Source of the DNA: Mytilus californianus
Lineage: Eukaryota; Mollusca; Bivalvia; Mytilida; Mytilidae
DNA: 64,000 bases
Reading direction: 5' to 3'
NCBI RefSeq assembly: GCF_021869535.1
Contig: NW_026262690.1
Span: 88,643,995 to 88,707,994, forward strand
Part shown: in pieces, positions 34,265-44,180 of the stretch
Numbering within the stretch: the stretch's first letter is position 1
How the letters are laid out: the number at the start of each line of letters is the position of its first letter
The notes under the pieces: model-generated
Told to the model about the DNA's origin: nothing
Seen by the model: the letters and a program-made list of their open reading frames with translations, nothing else
The model's database searches: none
Position numbers and translations under genes: made by a program

Positions 34265-35124
34265 TTTTGATTGTTCAAAACCAGGCTAATGCGGAGATAG
34301 AACATACTGGGTCAATTAAAAACCACCCGAGAGCAGAAAAACCACGTAAAACTACTCCAAGAGAAGACAGAAATCTTTCTCGGCAAGAAGATTGAGACAT
34401 TTCTCTTCTGCTGATCAGCTTCGTAGACTTTGGCGTATTGGGGTAGAGTAAGTGAGCGGACTGTGATTCGTAAATTGAAGAATTCACTGATATGATGAAG
34501 TCGTTTCTTGGTGAAGCTCGTCGACAGCATAACACGTGTTTGGAGGGAACGAAACACCGCATATAGGAACAATACCTCTCTTGGTACAACAGCTTTCGGT
34601 GGCGGCGGTGTAACAATATGGGGATGTTTTCCCATAACTGGACGTTTGGTATATATGTTATTGACGATACCTTGAATGAACAAAGAAACCTGTATGACAT
34701 CCTGAACATCATAGTATCGCCTCATTTTGATAATCACGCGTTAGCTGATAGACCAGTCTTTCTCTGGTGGAGAGTTGTCTCATTGGCAATCATACCACAT
34801 CTTCTAATTTTTATATTTCAAGATGACAAAGTGAGACCTTATCGCACAGGAATTTTCAACGCATACCTGACGTCGAAATCAATATACACTTTACCTTGGC
34901 AGGCTATGTCATCAGGTATGAACCCCATTGAACATGTATGGGACTTTAACGTCCGTAACATAAACCAGAGACAGCCAAATTGTTTAACAATTCCAGAATT
35001 AAGGTTCGCATTGGTACAGGAATGGCAGAAATTTCCACAGTATAAGATACGACGACCGGTACAGGAAATGAGGAGACATGTATTGAATTTCTACCGGAAG
35101 CGCGGAAACTATTCACAAAATTGA
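34265..35124 (+). pseudogene. Tc1 transposase, broken (block B)
   Basis: From the left: TGSIKNHPRAEKPRKTTPRE and DRNLSRQ (paired-type DNA-binding and linker region), SERTVIRKL, a deletion of ~120 bp relative to block A, VWRERNTAYRNN, GGGGVTIWGCFSHNW, SPHFDNHALADRPVF, a 19-residue foreign insert, QDDKVRPYRTGIFNAYL, SGMNPIEHVWDFNVRN, LRFALVQEWQKFPQYKIRR and YRKRGNYSQN. The last open piece runs 34,618-35,124. Stops and shifts in the N-terminal half, the deletion over the first catalytic Asp region and the insertion beside the second make it inactive. Confidence 0.85.
34757..34813 (+). repeat. 57-bp dispersed-repeat core inserted in frame in the Tc1 transposase
   Basis: Adds LWWRVVSLAIIPHLLIFIF (19 residues) between ...ADRPVF and QDDKVRPYR. 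The inserted DNA (CTCTGGTGGAGAGTTGTCTC, ATTGGCAATCATACCACATC) is the core of a repeat found elsewhere in the window without Tc1. Confidence 0.8.
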
Positions 35125-35133
35125 TATTATTAA

Positions 35134-35788
35134 AGGGTCATTAGACTCAAATTCTCATATTTGATTTATAACATACTAAAATGTATACCGAAGTTATAAA
35201 AAGTCTAAAATAAACAATTTACAATGCATTGGCTCGATAATATGTATCAGCATTTCGTGTGTATTTTAGTCTAGACGCCATCTAATTAACCATCGATGTG
35301 ACCTCCGAAAACTGCCGATGGTCATGTAAACATAAATATAGATATAAATAGATAGCGAACTCGTGTAATTGGATTTTTCTAGGTCTGTTTGATATAATAT
35401 TATAGGTTACAAATATATGTTAATCATCGTATTTACCTGTATAAGAATGAGTTTTTGTGGATCGAATCAGTCAATCAAATGGTTTATCATTGTTTCACTT
35501 TCAATGTTGACATTTTTTTCCTTTTAATAACTGAACACGTCTAATTCATGCGTAACCCAACTCTAGCTAAGGGGTTAAATTGAAGGTCACATGAATACGG
35601 ATTCAATCACGTCGAATTATTCACTTACAAGTGAATAATTCATCAGCGATGTTTCTTCCCTTATTTTGACAAAATTGAACCAAACTGGCTACTAAAAGAA
35701 ATTATTATTTCACTATTTTACTTTCATTAAAGACTGAACAAAAAAAAATCATATTTTATTTTGTTTATATCTCGTAGCTAATGCCCCT
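35134..35788. mobile_element. 655-bp TIR element with TTAA target duplication, block B only
   Basis: Inverted termini AGGGTCATTAG (left) and AGGGGCATTAG (right, read inward), flanked by TTAA at 35,130-35,133 and 35,789-35,792. Block A's Tc1 copy has the uninterrupted site at ~21,390. A 28-bp palindrome lies inside (35,614-35,641; GAATTATTCACTT arms). It has no long frame, so it is non-autonomous. TTAA duplication is the habit of piggyBac-type transposases, but the terminus is not the usual CCC start, so the family is uncertain. Confidence 0.85.
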
Positions 35789-36110
35789 TTAACCTTAATT
35801 GACAATAAATGTATACTTGATTGTTTTCCGAAAAGTTGAAAATTGTATTGTTTTTTGAAATTAGTAAAAATGATGACTTATTAATTTTTTTTAGTGATTT
35901 TAACTTGTTGTTTTAACGTAAAATTGAAAGTTTCCTTTACAAAGCAGAAAGCATAAAAATCCTATTTTTTAGATTTTTTTATATTGCACAAGATTTACAT
36001 TTTACACAAACAATGTCAACACGATTGACTCATATTCAAAATATTAAATTTTTGGATTGAAAATATTTTAATGTTAAAAAATGGGTGGTGCTTAACTAAT
36101 GGTGGAGTGT

Positions 36111-36655
36111 ACACATCCCAGTAAATGCGATATAACATAGCTTGCATTTCCTATTATGATTTTCATGATAGAGGTTGCTGCTTACAAGGAAGCTATTGAA
36201 CCAAGGGTTCCAAGTGGTAAGTTGTAGTCATCCCCTCGAAAGATTTATGCACGCAAAAACGATTTGGTTAAAAGTTACAGAATATCTGGATCATAGCTTA
36301 TCACGGATATGTTCCAATTGTCGTAACCGCTATCCCGTCCTCTTTTCTCGATTTTTACACCGCTGAATGTGATTAATCATCGAATATTTACTAACCGTGA
36401 GCAATACGACGGTTGCAACTTACAGTGCAGGAAATGCTTACCCTTCCAGAGCACCAGCAATTAACCCAAGTTTTTTTTTCTGTTTTGGTTTGGTTCTTGT
36501 TGCTCGGTTTTTAGTTTTCTATGTCAGTGTTTTGTTAACTTGTACATTTTTTCATCTTCTTTAGTTTTTTGTCATATCAATGATACTTTCTTCCCACTTA
36601 TGTGTTTCGAATGTCCCCTGGTTTCTTCCGCCTCTATTTTATATATGAGGACGGA
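36111..36655 (+). pseudogene. Penelope-like C-terminal remnant plus 3' segment (block B)
   Basis: The frame 36,175-36,366 gives MLLTRKLLNQGFQVVSCSHP and SRICSNCRNRYPVLF, collinear with block A at 21,719-22,262. The 3' segment (GCAGGAAATGCTTACCCTTC, then GTTGCTCGGTTTTTAGTTTT) follows. Non-functional. Confidence 0.65.
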
Positions 36656-37079
36656 GAAACAGGCGGTTTAAGGATCAATGATTATCATTTAACTTTTCTT
36701 TAAATAACATATCGATCCATTTAGAAAGTGATCAAATTATATAGCAAAAGAGTTGTAATCATACATATGTGAATGTTATCCTATTTCAGGGTTTCTTTTT
36801 CCATAAACTGACATCTTGATATTTTTTTATGAATGTAACTTAAACGCTTGGTAAACTAAAAAAAAACGGAAAGGTATTTACCAAGGCAAATATGCTAAAA
36901 ATTATCTATCGTAAAGGATCGTAAGATACAGTCACAGAAATAATTATTTTGATACGCCTAAACAAGTGACAACTCTACGACAAATCTATCCATTGGATCA
37001 CCAGTGAAGGTGATACACGACTGAAAACACATTATATATTCATAACTACTCTAAATATCTATATATTTTCATTTATTGT

Positions 37080-37265
37080 TGAGTACAAAAATTCTCATTT
37101 GAATTGTTTTGCATTTGTCATTTCGGGGCCTTATATAGCTTACTGTGTGGTATGGGTTTTTGCTCATTTTTGAAGGCCGTACGGTACCTATAGTTTCGCG
37201 TCATTTGGTCACTGGTGGAGAATTGTCTCATTGGCAATCATGCCACATCTTTCTATTTTCATATC
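37080..37265 (+). repeat. Dispersed GGCAATCATGCCACATC-type repeat, downstream of TRIM gene B
   Basis: TTGAAGGCCGTACGGTACCT, then CTGGTGGAGAATTGTCTCAT and TGGCAATCATGCCACATCTT. A cleaner version of the block A copy at 26,290-26,475. Confidence 0.65.
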
Positions 37266-37336
37266 AGGTGGATCTATACCATTGTACTCGTTTACAGGTG
37301 CACACGCTAACTACAGTCAGCATCAGCAATACGCAT

Positions 37337-39034
37337 TTAATCAAACATAACACTGTATAAAAAAGCAATTCCGTCGTGCTTGTTGCACACCAGTAATATG
37401 TTCGTTTCCTTGTTGTAATATAGACGTGCGGGTTTTTCAAGTCCGTCTGCTCGGGTAAGTAATGTTTTCCTAACTTTCCCATCATTTTGCAATATCATAA
37501 GGTTATTAGAATGTATACCCAAAACAAGTACATTTTGGGCACTGTCAGTGGCAATGCCGCCCGGGGCAGTAAGTGATTTATCCTTAAAATTCCATATATT
37601 GTTTCCACTTGTAGTACAACAGTAAACAGTATTCGTAATAGGCGCGGTGTAGTAGATTCTGTCTTCGTTCGTCGTGATATTATACACAGACATGTCACAC
37701 TGGGTTGTATTAAGTATAGTTCCTTCCATATCCAACACCACGATTCCTTCACAGAACACTACAACATAAATCTTTCCATCACTGTGTGATATCCCCCGAC
37801 AGTGGTTTTTTAATCTCACTGTTTTTAGAACGGTCATTTTCTTTAAATCTATAACTTCGATGTAGTTCAGAGTGTTATAAGAAACAGCTATTTGATCAGT
37901 TTCTATTACTGTCAGATTCCATGGCTTTCCAGAGACGGGTATATCACGGATAAAAAGTCCGAATTCATCATACTCCATAAGTACATTCTTCCCAGCGTTG
38001 TCAGCAAACAATAAGTTACCATTTGCCAATATTGCACATCCTGTAATATCCATTGTCTTTCCTTTTTGCTCAATTGTGACCTTCTCTCGCAGCTTTAGCT
38101 TTGTATTATGAACAGATCTTGTAGTTGGTACTTGCTGTCTTGTTGGTACTTGTATTTGGGCTTGATCGATTTTTGAATCCTTGAATGGACAGTTGATGTT
38201 ACTTTCGTCGACTTTTACTCTAGCAAAGTAGTCGACATCTTTCAACAGTGAAGTAATACCCTGGTGTATCTCTATTTCTATGTTGTAATTCCTAACGGAA
38301 GATAAGGCTTTTGTTATAGACTTTACCTCGTCGTGTATTTCTTTATTCATCTGATGTGTACTTAAAAATACCTGTATGTCGGGAGCAAAACGTTTCAGTT
38401 GAGATGTTTGTTCTTGGAAGCGTTTAATTTCTTTTTCCATTTCATTTAGCTGGTTCTGTATTGTCCAATATTTTGATTTAGAAGAAGTATGTATTGTTGT
38501 CAACTCATTTAATAATTTTCTTTCCAGATCATCTAAATGTTTATTTATAGCTTCCCTCGTATCAAAAATACGCTTCTTGATGATTTTTTCTTGTATTTCG
38601 ATTCTTTCGGTTGCAGCCTTGCGATCATTAAGACATTTTTGTATGTTTACTAATGTTTCGTTAATTGTATGTTCCAAGTCCGTCAGAGCAGTTGATGTCT
38701 TTGCATTTTTCGCTGCTTCTGCAAGAGGAATTATGGCGTCTGAGCATTCTTTATGCTTCGTTGGAAAGCATGCAATACAAATAGCCTTTTCATGTACTTT
38801 GCAATACATCTCCAGTTTGGACCCGTGCTCCTCGCACTGAATACAAACATTCACATTTTCAATTTTACGGTAGTCTTCGATTACGATCAAATTGTGGTCT
38901 CTCGTTATTCTCATTGACTTATGTGCCTTTTCACATACATTACAAAACCCTTCGTTGCAATCCGTGCACCATTGCTCTGCAGTCTGCGTGTTACCTTCGT
39001 GACCACAAGGTCCACATGGAATGAATGAAGCCAT
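37337..39034 (-). CDS. TRIM-like protein: two B-boxes, coiled coil, NHL-like propeller (copy B)
   Basis: 565 aa from the ATG at 39,034, full-length and undamaged, paralogue of the gene at 26,542-28,239. All zinc ligands of both B-boxes are kept (C7, C10, C23, C26, C31, C34, H38, H47; then C67, H70, C78, H81, C86, C89, H94). By eye, differences between the copies are few in the segment around residues 225-340 (about 7 of 116) and many in the last ~152 residues (about 30), the second half of the beta-propeller. The same acceptor-like CATAACCAG sits upstream of the ATG. RING is absent. A cytoplasmic adaptor or decoy-type role is possible but is inference. Confidence 0.85.
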   Translation of the reverse strand: MASFIPCGPCGHEGNTQTAEQWCTDCNEGFCNVCEKAHKSMRITRDHNLIVIEDYRKIENVNVCIQCEEHGSKLEMYCKVHEKAICIACFPTKHKECSDAIIPLAEAAKNAKTSTALTDLEHTINETLVNIQKCLNDRKAATERIEIQEKIIKKRIFDTREAINKHLDDLERKLLNELTTIHTSSKSKYWTIQNQLNEMEKEIKRFQEQTSQLKRFAPDIQVFLSTHQMNKEIHDEVKSITKALSSVRNYNIEIEIHQGITSLLKDVDYFARVKVDESNINCPFKDSKIDQAQIQVPTRQQVPTTRSVHNTKLKLREKVTIEQKGKTMDITGCAILANGNLLFADNAGKNVLMEYDEFGLFIRDIPVSGKPWNLTVIETDQIAVSYNTLNYIEVIDLKKMTVLKTVRLKNHCRGISHSDGKIYVVVFCEGIVVLDMEGTILNTTQCDMSVYNITTNEDRIYYTAPITNTVYCCTTSGNNIWNFKDKSLTAPGGIATDSAQNVLVLGIHSNNLMILQNDGKVRKTLLTRADGLEKPARLYYNKETNILLVCNKHDGIAFLYSVMFD

Positions 39035-40160
39035 ATATCTCAACACATCTGGTTATGAAAAAAGAATACTTTGATTACTATAAGTAACTAAATATTTTAT
39101 ACGATTAAGTTTATGTATCGCCATATAACAATCAAAATTAGCTTTTTAGCATGCATGACTATCTATGCATATCGTTTTTGAACGACAAAATTGTTTAATC
39201 AAACAATAATGTACTTATGGAAAATAAATAACAAATTGTAAAAAAAAACATGCGTTTGTTTTCCTTGTTCACTAATTGCAATTTCAATATGCATTTATTT
39301 TTATTTCGAATATGTTTATACTAACTAATTTCTTTCGTTTTGTTACTGTTTTAATGTTTCAGGTAAAAAAAAACTATGCGATGTTTTATGATTGCATTTA
39401 GAACAACATTCGTCAAAAATACCACAGGATAAGAGAATGTTTAGCCTCTAGTTGAGCCTTCTATTACCAGATAGCAGACAGCAAAAATAGGGAAGTAGAA
39501 TACAAAACTTGGGTAAATGATAATATTGTAAAATTAGAAAACAAAATATTATTAAAAAGGGTTATTTCAATAATATTTCCTATAAAAATGAAATAGAAAA
39601 GCTATGAAAAATATACTAACCAACAAATAATCACATTTGAATACACCCGTTTCACATGACAGTGTCATTCTATTGCATCATTTGAATAACAAAGACCAAC
39701 ACTGTCACGTGGTATAAGATATAGTGTTTCAAGCGCGTATATTTAAAAAAACTTAAACAAGCTTGATGTACCAACATCATTACTTGACACACAATAGGGA
39801 ACTTACATTCAAAAGTTGGTAATTATACAAATTTTAATAAGAGGTGTATTAGTTAGGAATACCAGGTACATGATAATTTCTAAGAAAAAAAAATGCGCAT
39901 CGAAATAATCAGCCAACGATTGGAGATTCTAGGATAGTTATTGTTTCAACCAGAGACATATATGTGTATATATGTCTCTGTTTCAACGTGGAGATTGGAA
40001 AGTTTGTATCACATGACATTTGTTATGCATTCACCTAGTTTTTTATAGAGAAATTAAGCAAATGGAATAATTTGAATAGAATTCTCTATTTCAACAATTT
40101 GACCAAAATTTTTCATCGAGACGATAGATCCCAACATTGCATATATTTCTATATAATTAT
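39035..40160. other. 5' flank of TRIM gene B
   Basis: Collinear with block A 28,240-29,015 except for ~230 bp at 39,133-39,362 present only here. 39,952-39,981 is a perfect hairpin (CAGAGACATATAT and its inverse around GTGT); block A has only its left arm. Confidence 0.55.
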
Positions 40161-40164
40161 ATAT

Positions 40165-40735
40165 CTATTTTTATATAGATGATGTTCTCTCCCTAAATAA
40201 TACAAACTTAAATGACTATGTTGAACGCATCTACCCCATCGAACTTGAGATAAAGGATACAGCAGATACAGTTGAGTCTGCCTCATATCTTGACTTACAT
40301 CTAGAAATTAACAATGAAGGTCGGTTGAAAACAAAACTTTACGACAAAAGAGATGATTTCAGATTTCCAATTGTGAACTTTCCATTTCTATGTAGCAACA
40401 TTCCAGCAGCGCCTGCATACGCAGTATATGTCTCCCAGTTGATACGTTCATCCAGGGCTTGTATTTCCTAACGTGATTTCCTTGATAGAGGGTTGCTGCG
40501 CACAGGGAAGCTATTAAACCAAGAGTCCCAAGTGGTGAAGTTGAAAACATCCCTTCGTAAATATTACGGACGCCTTCACGAGTTAGTTGACCGTTATGGA
40601 ATATCCGTTTCACAGATGATAGCGGATATGTTCCAAATGTCGTAACTACAATCCCGTCCACTTTTTCCAGAATGTGACCTACCGAATTAGATTTATTGCC
40701 GGGTTTGTACTAACATGATCAACACGACGGGTGCC
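40165..40735 (+). pseudogene. Penelope-like reverse transcriptase remnant (palm to C-terminus)
   Basis: Reads IDDVLSLNNTNLNDYVERIY, PIELEIKDTADTVESASYLD, LHLEINNEGRLKTKLYDKRD and FPFLCSNIPAAPAYAVYVSQ, then (after a stop) DFLDRGLLRTGKLLNQ, LKTSLRKYYGRLHELVDRYG and ISVSQMIADMFQMS. It is the longest piece of this element in the window and keeps the DD of the catalytic Y-x-DD motif, but it is truncated at the N-terminus and broken near 40,470. Block A has the same element with larger deletions (29,020). Confidence 0.8.
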
Positions 40736-41205
40736 ATATGTGGAGCAGAATCTCCTTACCCTTCCGGAGCACCTGAGATCACCCCTAATTTTTAGTGGGG
40801 TTCGTGTTGCTCAGTCTTTGGTTTTCTATGTTGTGTTTTGTGTACTATTGTTTGTCTGTTTGTTGTTTTCTTTTTTTAGCCCTGGCGTTGTTAGTTTATT
40901 TTCAACTTATGAGTTTGAATGTCCCTTTGGTATATTTCGCCTCTCGCTTATAATTTGATTTTAGCCACATGTGGAGCAGGATCTTCTTACCCTTCCGGAG
41001 CACCTGAGATCACCCCCAGTTTTTGGTGGGGTTCGTGTTGCTCAGTCTAGTTTTTTATGTTGTGCTTTTTGTACTATTGTTTGTCTGTTGGTCTTTTTCT
41101 TTTTTAGCCATGTCGTTGTCAGTTTATTTTCGACTTATGAGTTGGAATATCAATTTGGTATCTTTCGCTTCTCTTTTTCATACAAATCAGTATACAATCT
41201 GCATC
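40736..41205 (+). repeat. Penelope-like 3' segment, tandemly doubled (231-bp period)
   Basis: GTGGAGCAGAATCTCCTTAC at 40,740 and GTGGAGCAGGATCTTCTTAC at 40,971 each start a copy of the GAGATCACCCC / GGGGTTCGTGTTGCTCAGTC / CGTTGT(T/C)AGTTTATTTTC segment. Block A has one copy at 29,155. The short frames across it are repeat translations. Confidence 0.8.
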
Positions 41206-41389
41206 GGAGCTATAAGTTGCTTTACACAATATATATTTTTTTAATATCAAAGAAAGAATAATTCGATACTAGTATATATAACCTTTAACTCAAATGGGAA
41301 GGATATTCAATGAATGTTATTGATATTTTAGCAAATATAAATTCAGACATATCTTTTTTTGGTTTGATCCGCTCTTCAAAATTTGTATT

Positions 41390-41465
41390 ACATTTTGGAT
41401 ACTCAAATATTTTGACCTCGAGCATCACTTTAGGGACAGAAATGCGCATCTTGTGCATTAAAATT
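41390..41465 (-). repeat. Dispersed CACCAGATGCGCAT-type repeat, minus orientation (block B)
   Basis: Minus strand AATGCACAAGATGCGCATTT, then GTGATGCTCGAGGTC. Partner of 29,560-29,665. Confidence 0.6.
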
Positions 41466-41564
41466 GGTACCGTTTTATGTTATTCTAAAATTAAAAAAAA
41501 ATCTATTACGTGAGAGAAAAATGCATTGCTTCGAAAACTGTACGAAGAATCGCTAGCTTCAAAA

Positions 41565-42010
41565 TACAAATAATAAACATAGTTCAGTCGGTTTTTATTG
41601 TGATCTTTTTTATAGTTGTGATTATAAACTATTCAGTTTTGCACTCCAGGTGAGTGCAACAATAGTTCATATAGTATCTTTGTGCGATCTATTTCAATCA
41701 AGAAGTTTTAAAATTGAAATTAATGACACATAATTGTTTGCTTAAGAAAGAGTTATGGAAAAGAAACACTTCTTAGTAGGAAATATTTTGCTGCAAGTAT
41801 ATTATGTTCGACAGCAAGAAAAAACATACATTTCTGTATGGCTTTTTTTGTCTATTTTCCAATACACATATTTAACTAGGCAACAGATCAATGCGTTCTT
41901 TTTTGGAAAAATCTACACAATACGTCAGCTTTAGTTTTAGAATTTTTAAATGTAACCATCGATTCTTCGTAAATGAAAACTAGCTTTGAAATCAAACAGG
42001 GAAAATCCCA
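41565..42010 (-). pseudogene. Decayed upstream region of the WSC-type first exon (block B)
   Basis: Collinear with 29,795-30,240 of block A. Only the CGACTGAACTATGTTTATT part of the exon survives, and the VYGI end is deleted. Confidence 0.45.
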
Positions 42011-42017
42011 ATTCTAA

Positions 42018-43211
42018 CCAGAGTGCACATGCTGAAATGTCTCGCCTTCTTTACTAACCATTGATTTTATGTTGATAGTCCTAAATATAAAGCTTTACTA
42101 CAAGTAACACATAAACTTAACATGATCCAAGAAAATGAGGTCAAGGTCAGATAAACCAAAAGAGAAATACATGTACACCTTACAATCATTCAATAAACCA
42201 AACATAGTTGACCTATTGCTTATAGTTTCTAAGAAACAGTCTTAACCAAGAAAACTTAACATTGACCAAAGTACCATGAAAATGAGGTCAAGGTCAGATG
42301 AACCATGCCAGAAAGACATGTACACAATACAATCAATGTATGCATTAAATATAGTTGACCTATTGCTTATAGTATCTAAGAAACAAACTTAACCATGAAA
42401 ACTTAACATTGACCAATGAACCATAAAAATGAGGTCAAGGTCAGATGATACCTGCCAGACAGACATATAAACCTTACAATCCTTCCATACAACAAATAAA
42501 GTTGATTTATTGCTTATAGTTGAAGAAAAACAGACCAAAACACAAAAACTTAACACTGGGAAATGAACCGTGAAAATGAGGTCAAGGTCAAATAAAACCT
42601 GCGAGACTGACATGTACATCATAAAATATTTCCATACACCAAATATAGTTGACCTATTGCATATAGTATTAGAAAAAAAGACCAAAACTCAAAAACTTAA
42701 CTTTGACCACTGAACCATGAAAATGAGGTCAAGGTCAGATGACACATACCAGTTGGACAGGTACACCTTACAATCATTCCATATACCAAATATAGTAGAC
42801 CTACTGCTTATAGTATCTGATATATGGACTTGACCACGAAAACTTAACCTTGTTCACTGATCCATGAAATGAGGTCGAGGTCAAATGAAAATTGTCTGAC
42901 GGGCATGAAGACCTTGCAAGGTACGCACATACTAAACATAGTTATCCTATTACTCATAATAAGAAAAAAATTAACATTACAAAAAATGTTGACTTTTTTT
43001 TCAAGTAGTCACTGAACCATGAAAATAAGGTCAAGGACAATGGGCATACGACAGACGGAAACTTCGTAACATAAGGCATCTATATACAAAGTATGAAGCA
43101 TCCAGTATTTCTAGCTTCTAAAATATACAACTTTTAAGAAGATAGCTAACGCCGCCGCCGGATCACTATCCCTATGTCGACCTTTCTGCGACAAAAGTCG
43201 CAGGCTCGACA
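42018..43211. mobile_element. 1.19-kb minisatellite-bearing insertion, block B only
   Basis: Block A reads ...CAATTCTAAAAACTAAG... without interruption (30,240). Block B reads CAATTCTAACCAGAGTGCAC..., then the element, then CTCGACAAAAACTAAG. Inside are seven ~146-bp units, each with AAAATGAGGTCAAGGTCAGA and AACTTAACATTGACCA, followed by AACGCCGCCGCCGGATCACT and a 7-bp hairpin (CTGCGAC-AAAA-GTCGCAG) close to the right end. No coding. The terminal hairpin, the lack of long inverted termini and the lack of a clear target duplication are compatible with a Helitron-like mechanism, but the diagnostic 5' TC/3' CTRR ends were not confirmed. Confidence 0.8.
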
Positions 43212-43944
43212 AAAACTAAGTAAATTGCCATTCAGTTAGACAGATTTTGACATATTTGTGAAGGAGTGGGATAAGAATTTCCCAGTGACATTATAAACGT
43301 TTGCTCTAAATGATAACATTTAATAAATATTGTAAGCGCTTTTTTTTTTGGATTTAAATTTATCAGGAAAACTCAAACCCAAACATTTGAAAGCCAATGG
43401 TGTATAGAAACGTAGACACTTTAAGGGCTAAATGACCAAAAAAGACCTTAAATGGATTTAAAAGCGCACTGAAGCAAAATATTTGGATAATTGTATTGAT
43501 GTCTCGGTCCATACGATTAGTATTTATCTAGTTCAATTTCTTGACTTCCAACTAGGAACCATTTCTATAAAAATAGACAAATAGAAATGTTATTTATCAA
43601 TTTCTCAATATAATGATAAGGAAATGTGGTAAGAGTATTGTTATCATTTTAAGTGTTTTAAAAAATTCTTCAAATGCTGAATGTCCATTTACAATTTGAA
43701 CAAGAACAACACATTAATGAATGAAAACACAATCCTCTGGAATAAAAACTTGGTCCTCCATCTTTTTCACAAAGGTATTGTAAGTACTACCACTCGGTTG
43801 ATACCACTGCTGTTTGACTCTTAGTCCCAGAGGGTATCACCAGCCCAGTAGCCAGTACTTCGGTACTGGTATGGAAATACGGATATTGTGTTATTGAAAT
43901 TTGCTATTACAAATGTTCGGTAATTATTTTGAATTCGGGAATAT

Positions 43945-44180
43945 ATCTCTCTCGTGTAAATAAACTCGTCATAGATACCAGGATTAAATTGTTGTACGCC
44001 AGACGCTCGTTTTGTCTACAACAGACTGATCAGTGATGATAGAATAAAAAAAGTTTAAAAGGCCAAATAGAATACCAAGTTGAAGGGCATTGAGGACTCA
44101 AAATTCCGAAAGGGTTGCCAAATACAGCTAAGGTTATCTATTCCTGTAGAAAATCTTTAGTATTTCGAATGATCTCAAAA
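43945..44180 (+). repeat. Dispersed TACGCCAGACG-type repeat (block B)
   Basis: AAATAAACTCGTCATAGATA, TGTACGCCAGACGCTCGTTT, GGCCAAATAGAATACCAAGT, TACAGCTAAGGTTATCTATT. Partner of 31,600-31,850. Confidence 0.65.

Larger units (their letters stand above)
34121..36110 (+). mobile_element. Two-ended Tc1/mariner element at the junction of the duplication (block B)
   Basis: Left inverted repeat CACTCCGCCATAAGTTAAGC then ACCACCC (34,121-34,147). The right end at 36,084-36,110 is its inverse with two mismatches. Removing the nested 655-bp element leaves ~1.33 kb, usual for Tc1. The right flank is TA; the left flank is AA. The left flank is the end of block A; the right flank is a Penelope remnant shared with block A at 21,719. 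Confidence 0.9.

Noticed and set aside
34275-34737. Two overlapping minus-strand frames of ~141-145 residues
   Set aside because: Antisense to the Tc1 transposase remnant, which has recognisable motifs on the plus strand.
40359-40661. A 100-residue minus-strand frame
   Set aside because: Antisense shadow of the Penelope-like coding remnant, whose motifs read on the plus strand.
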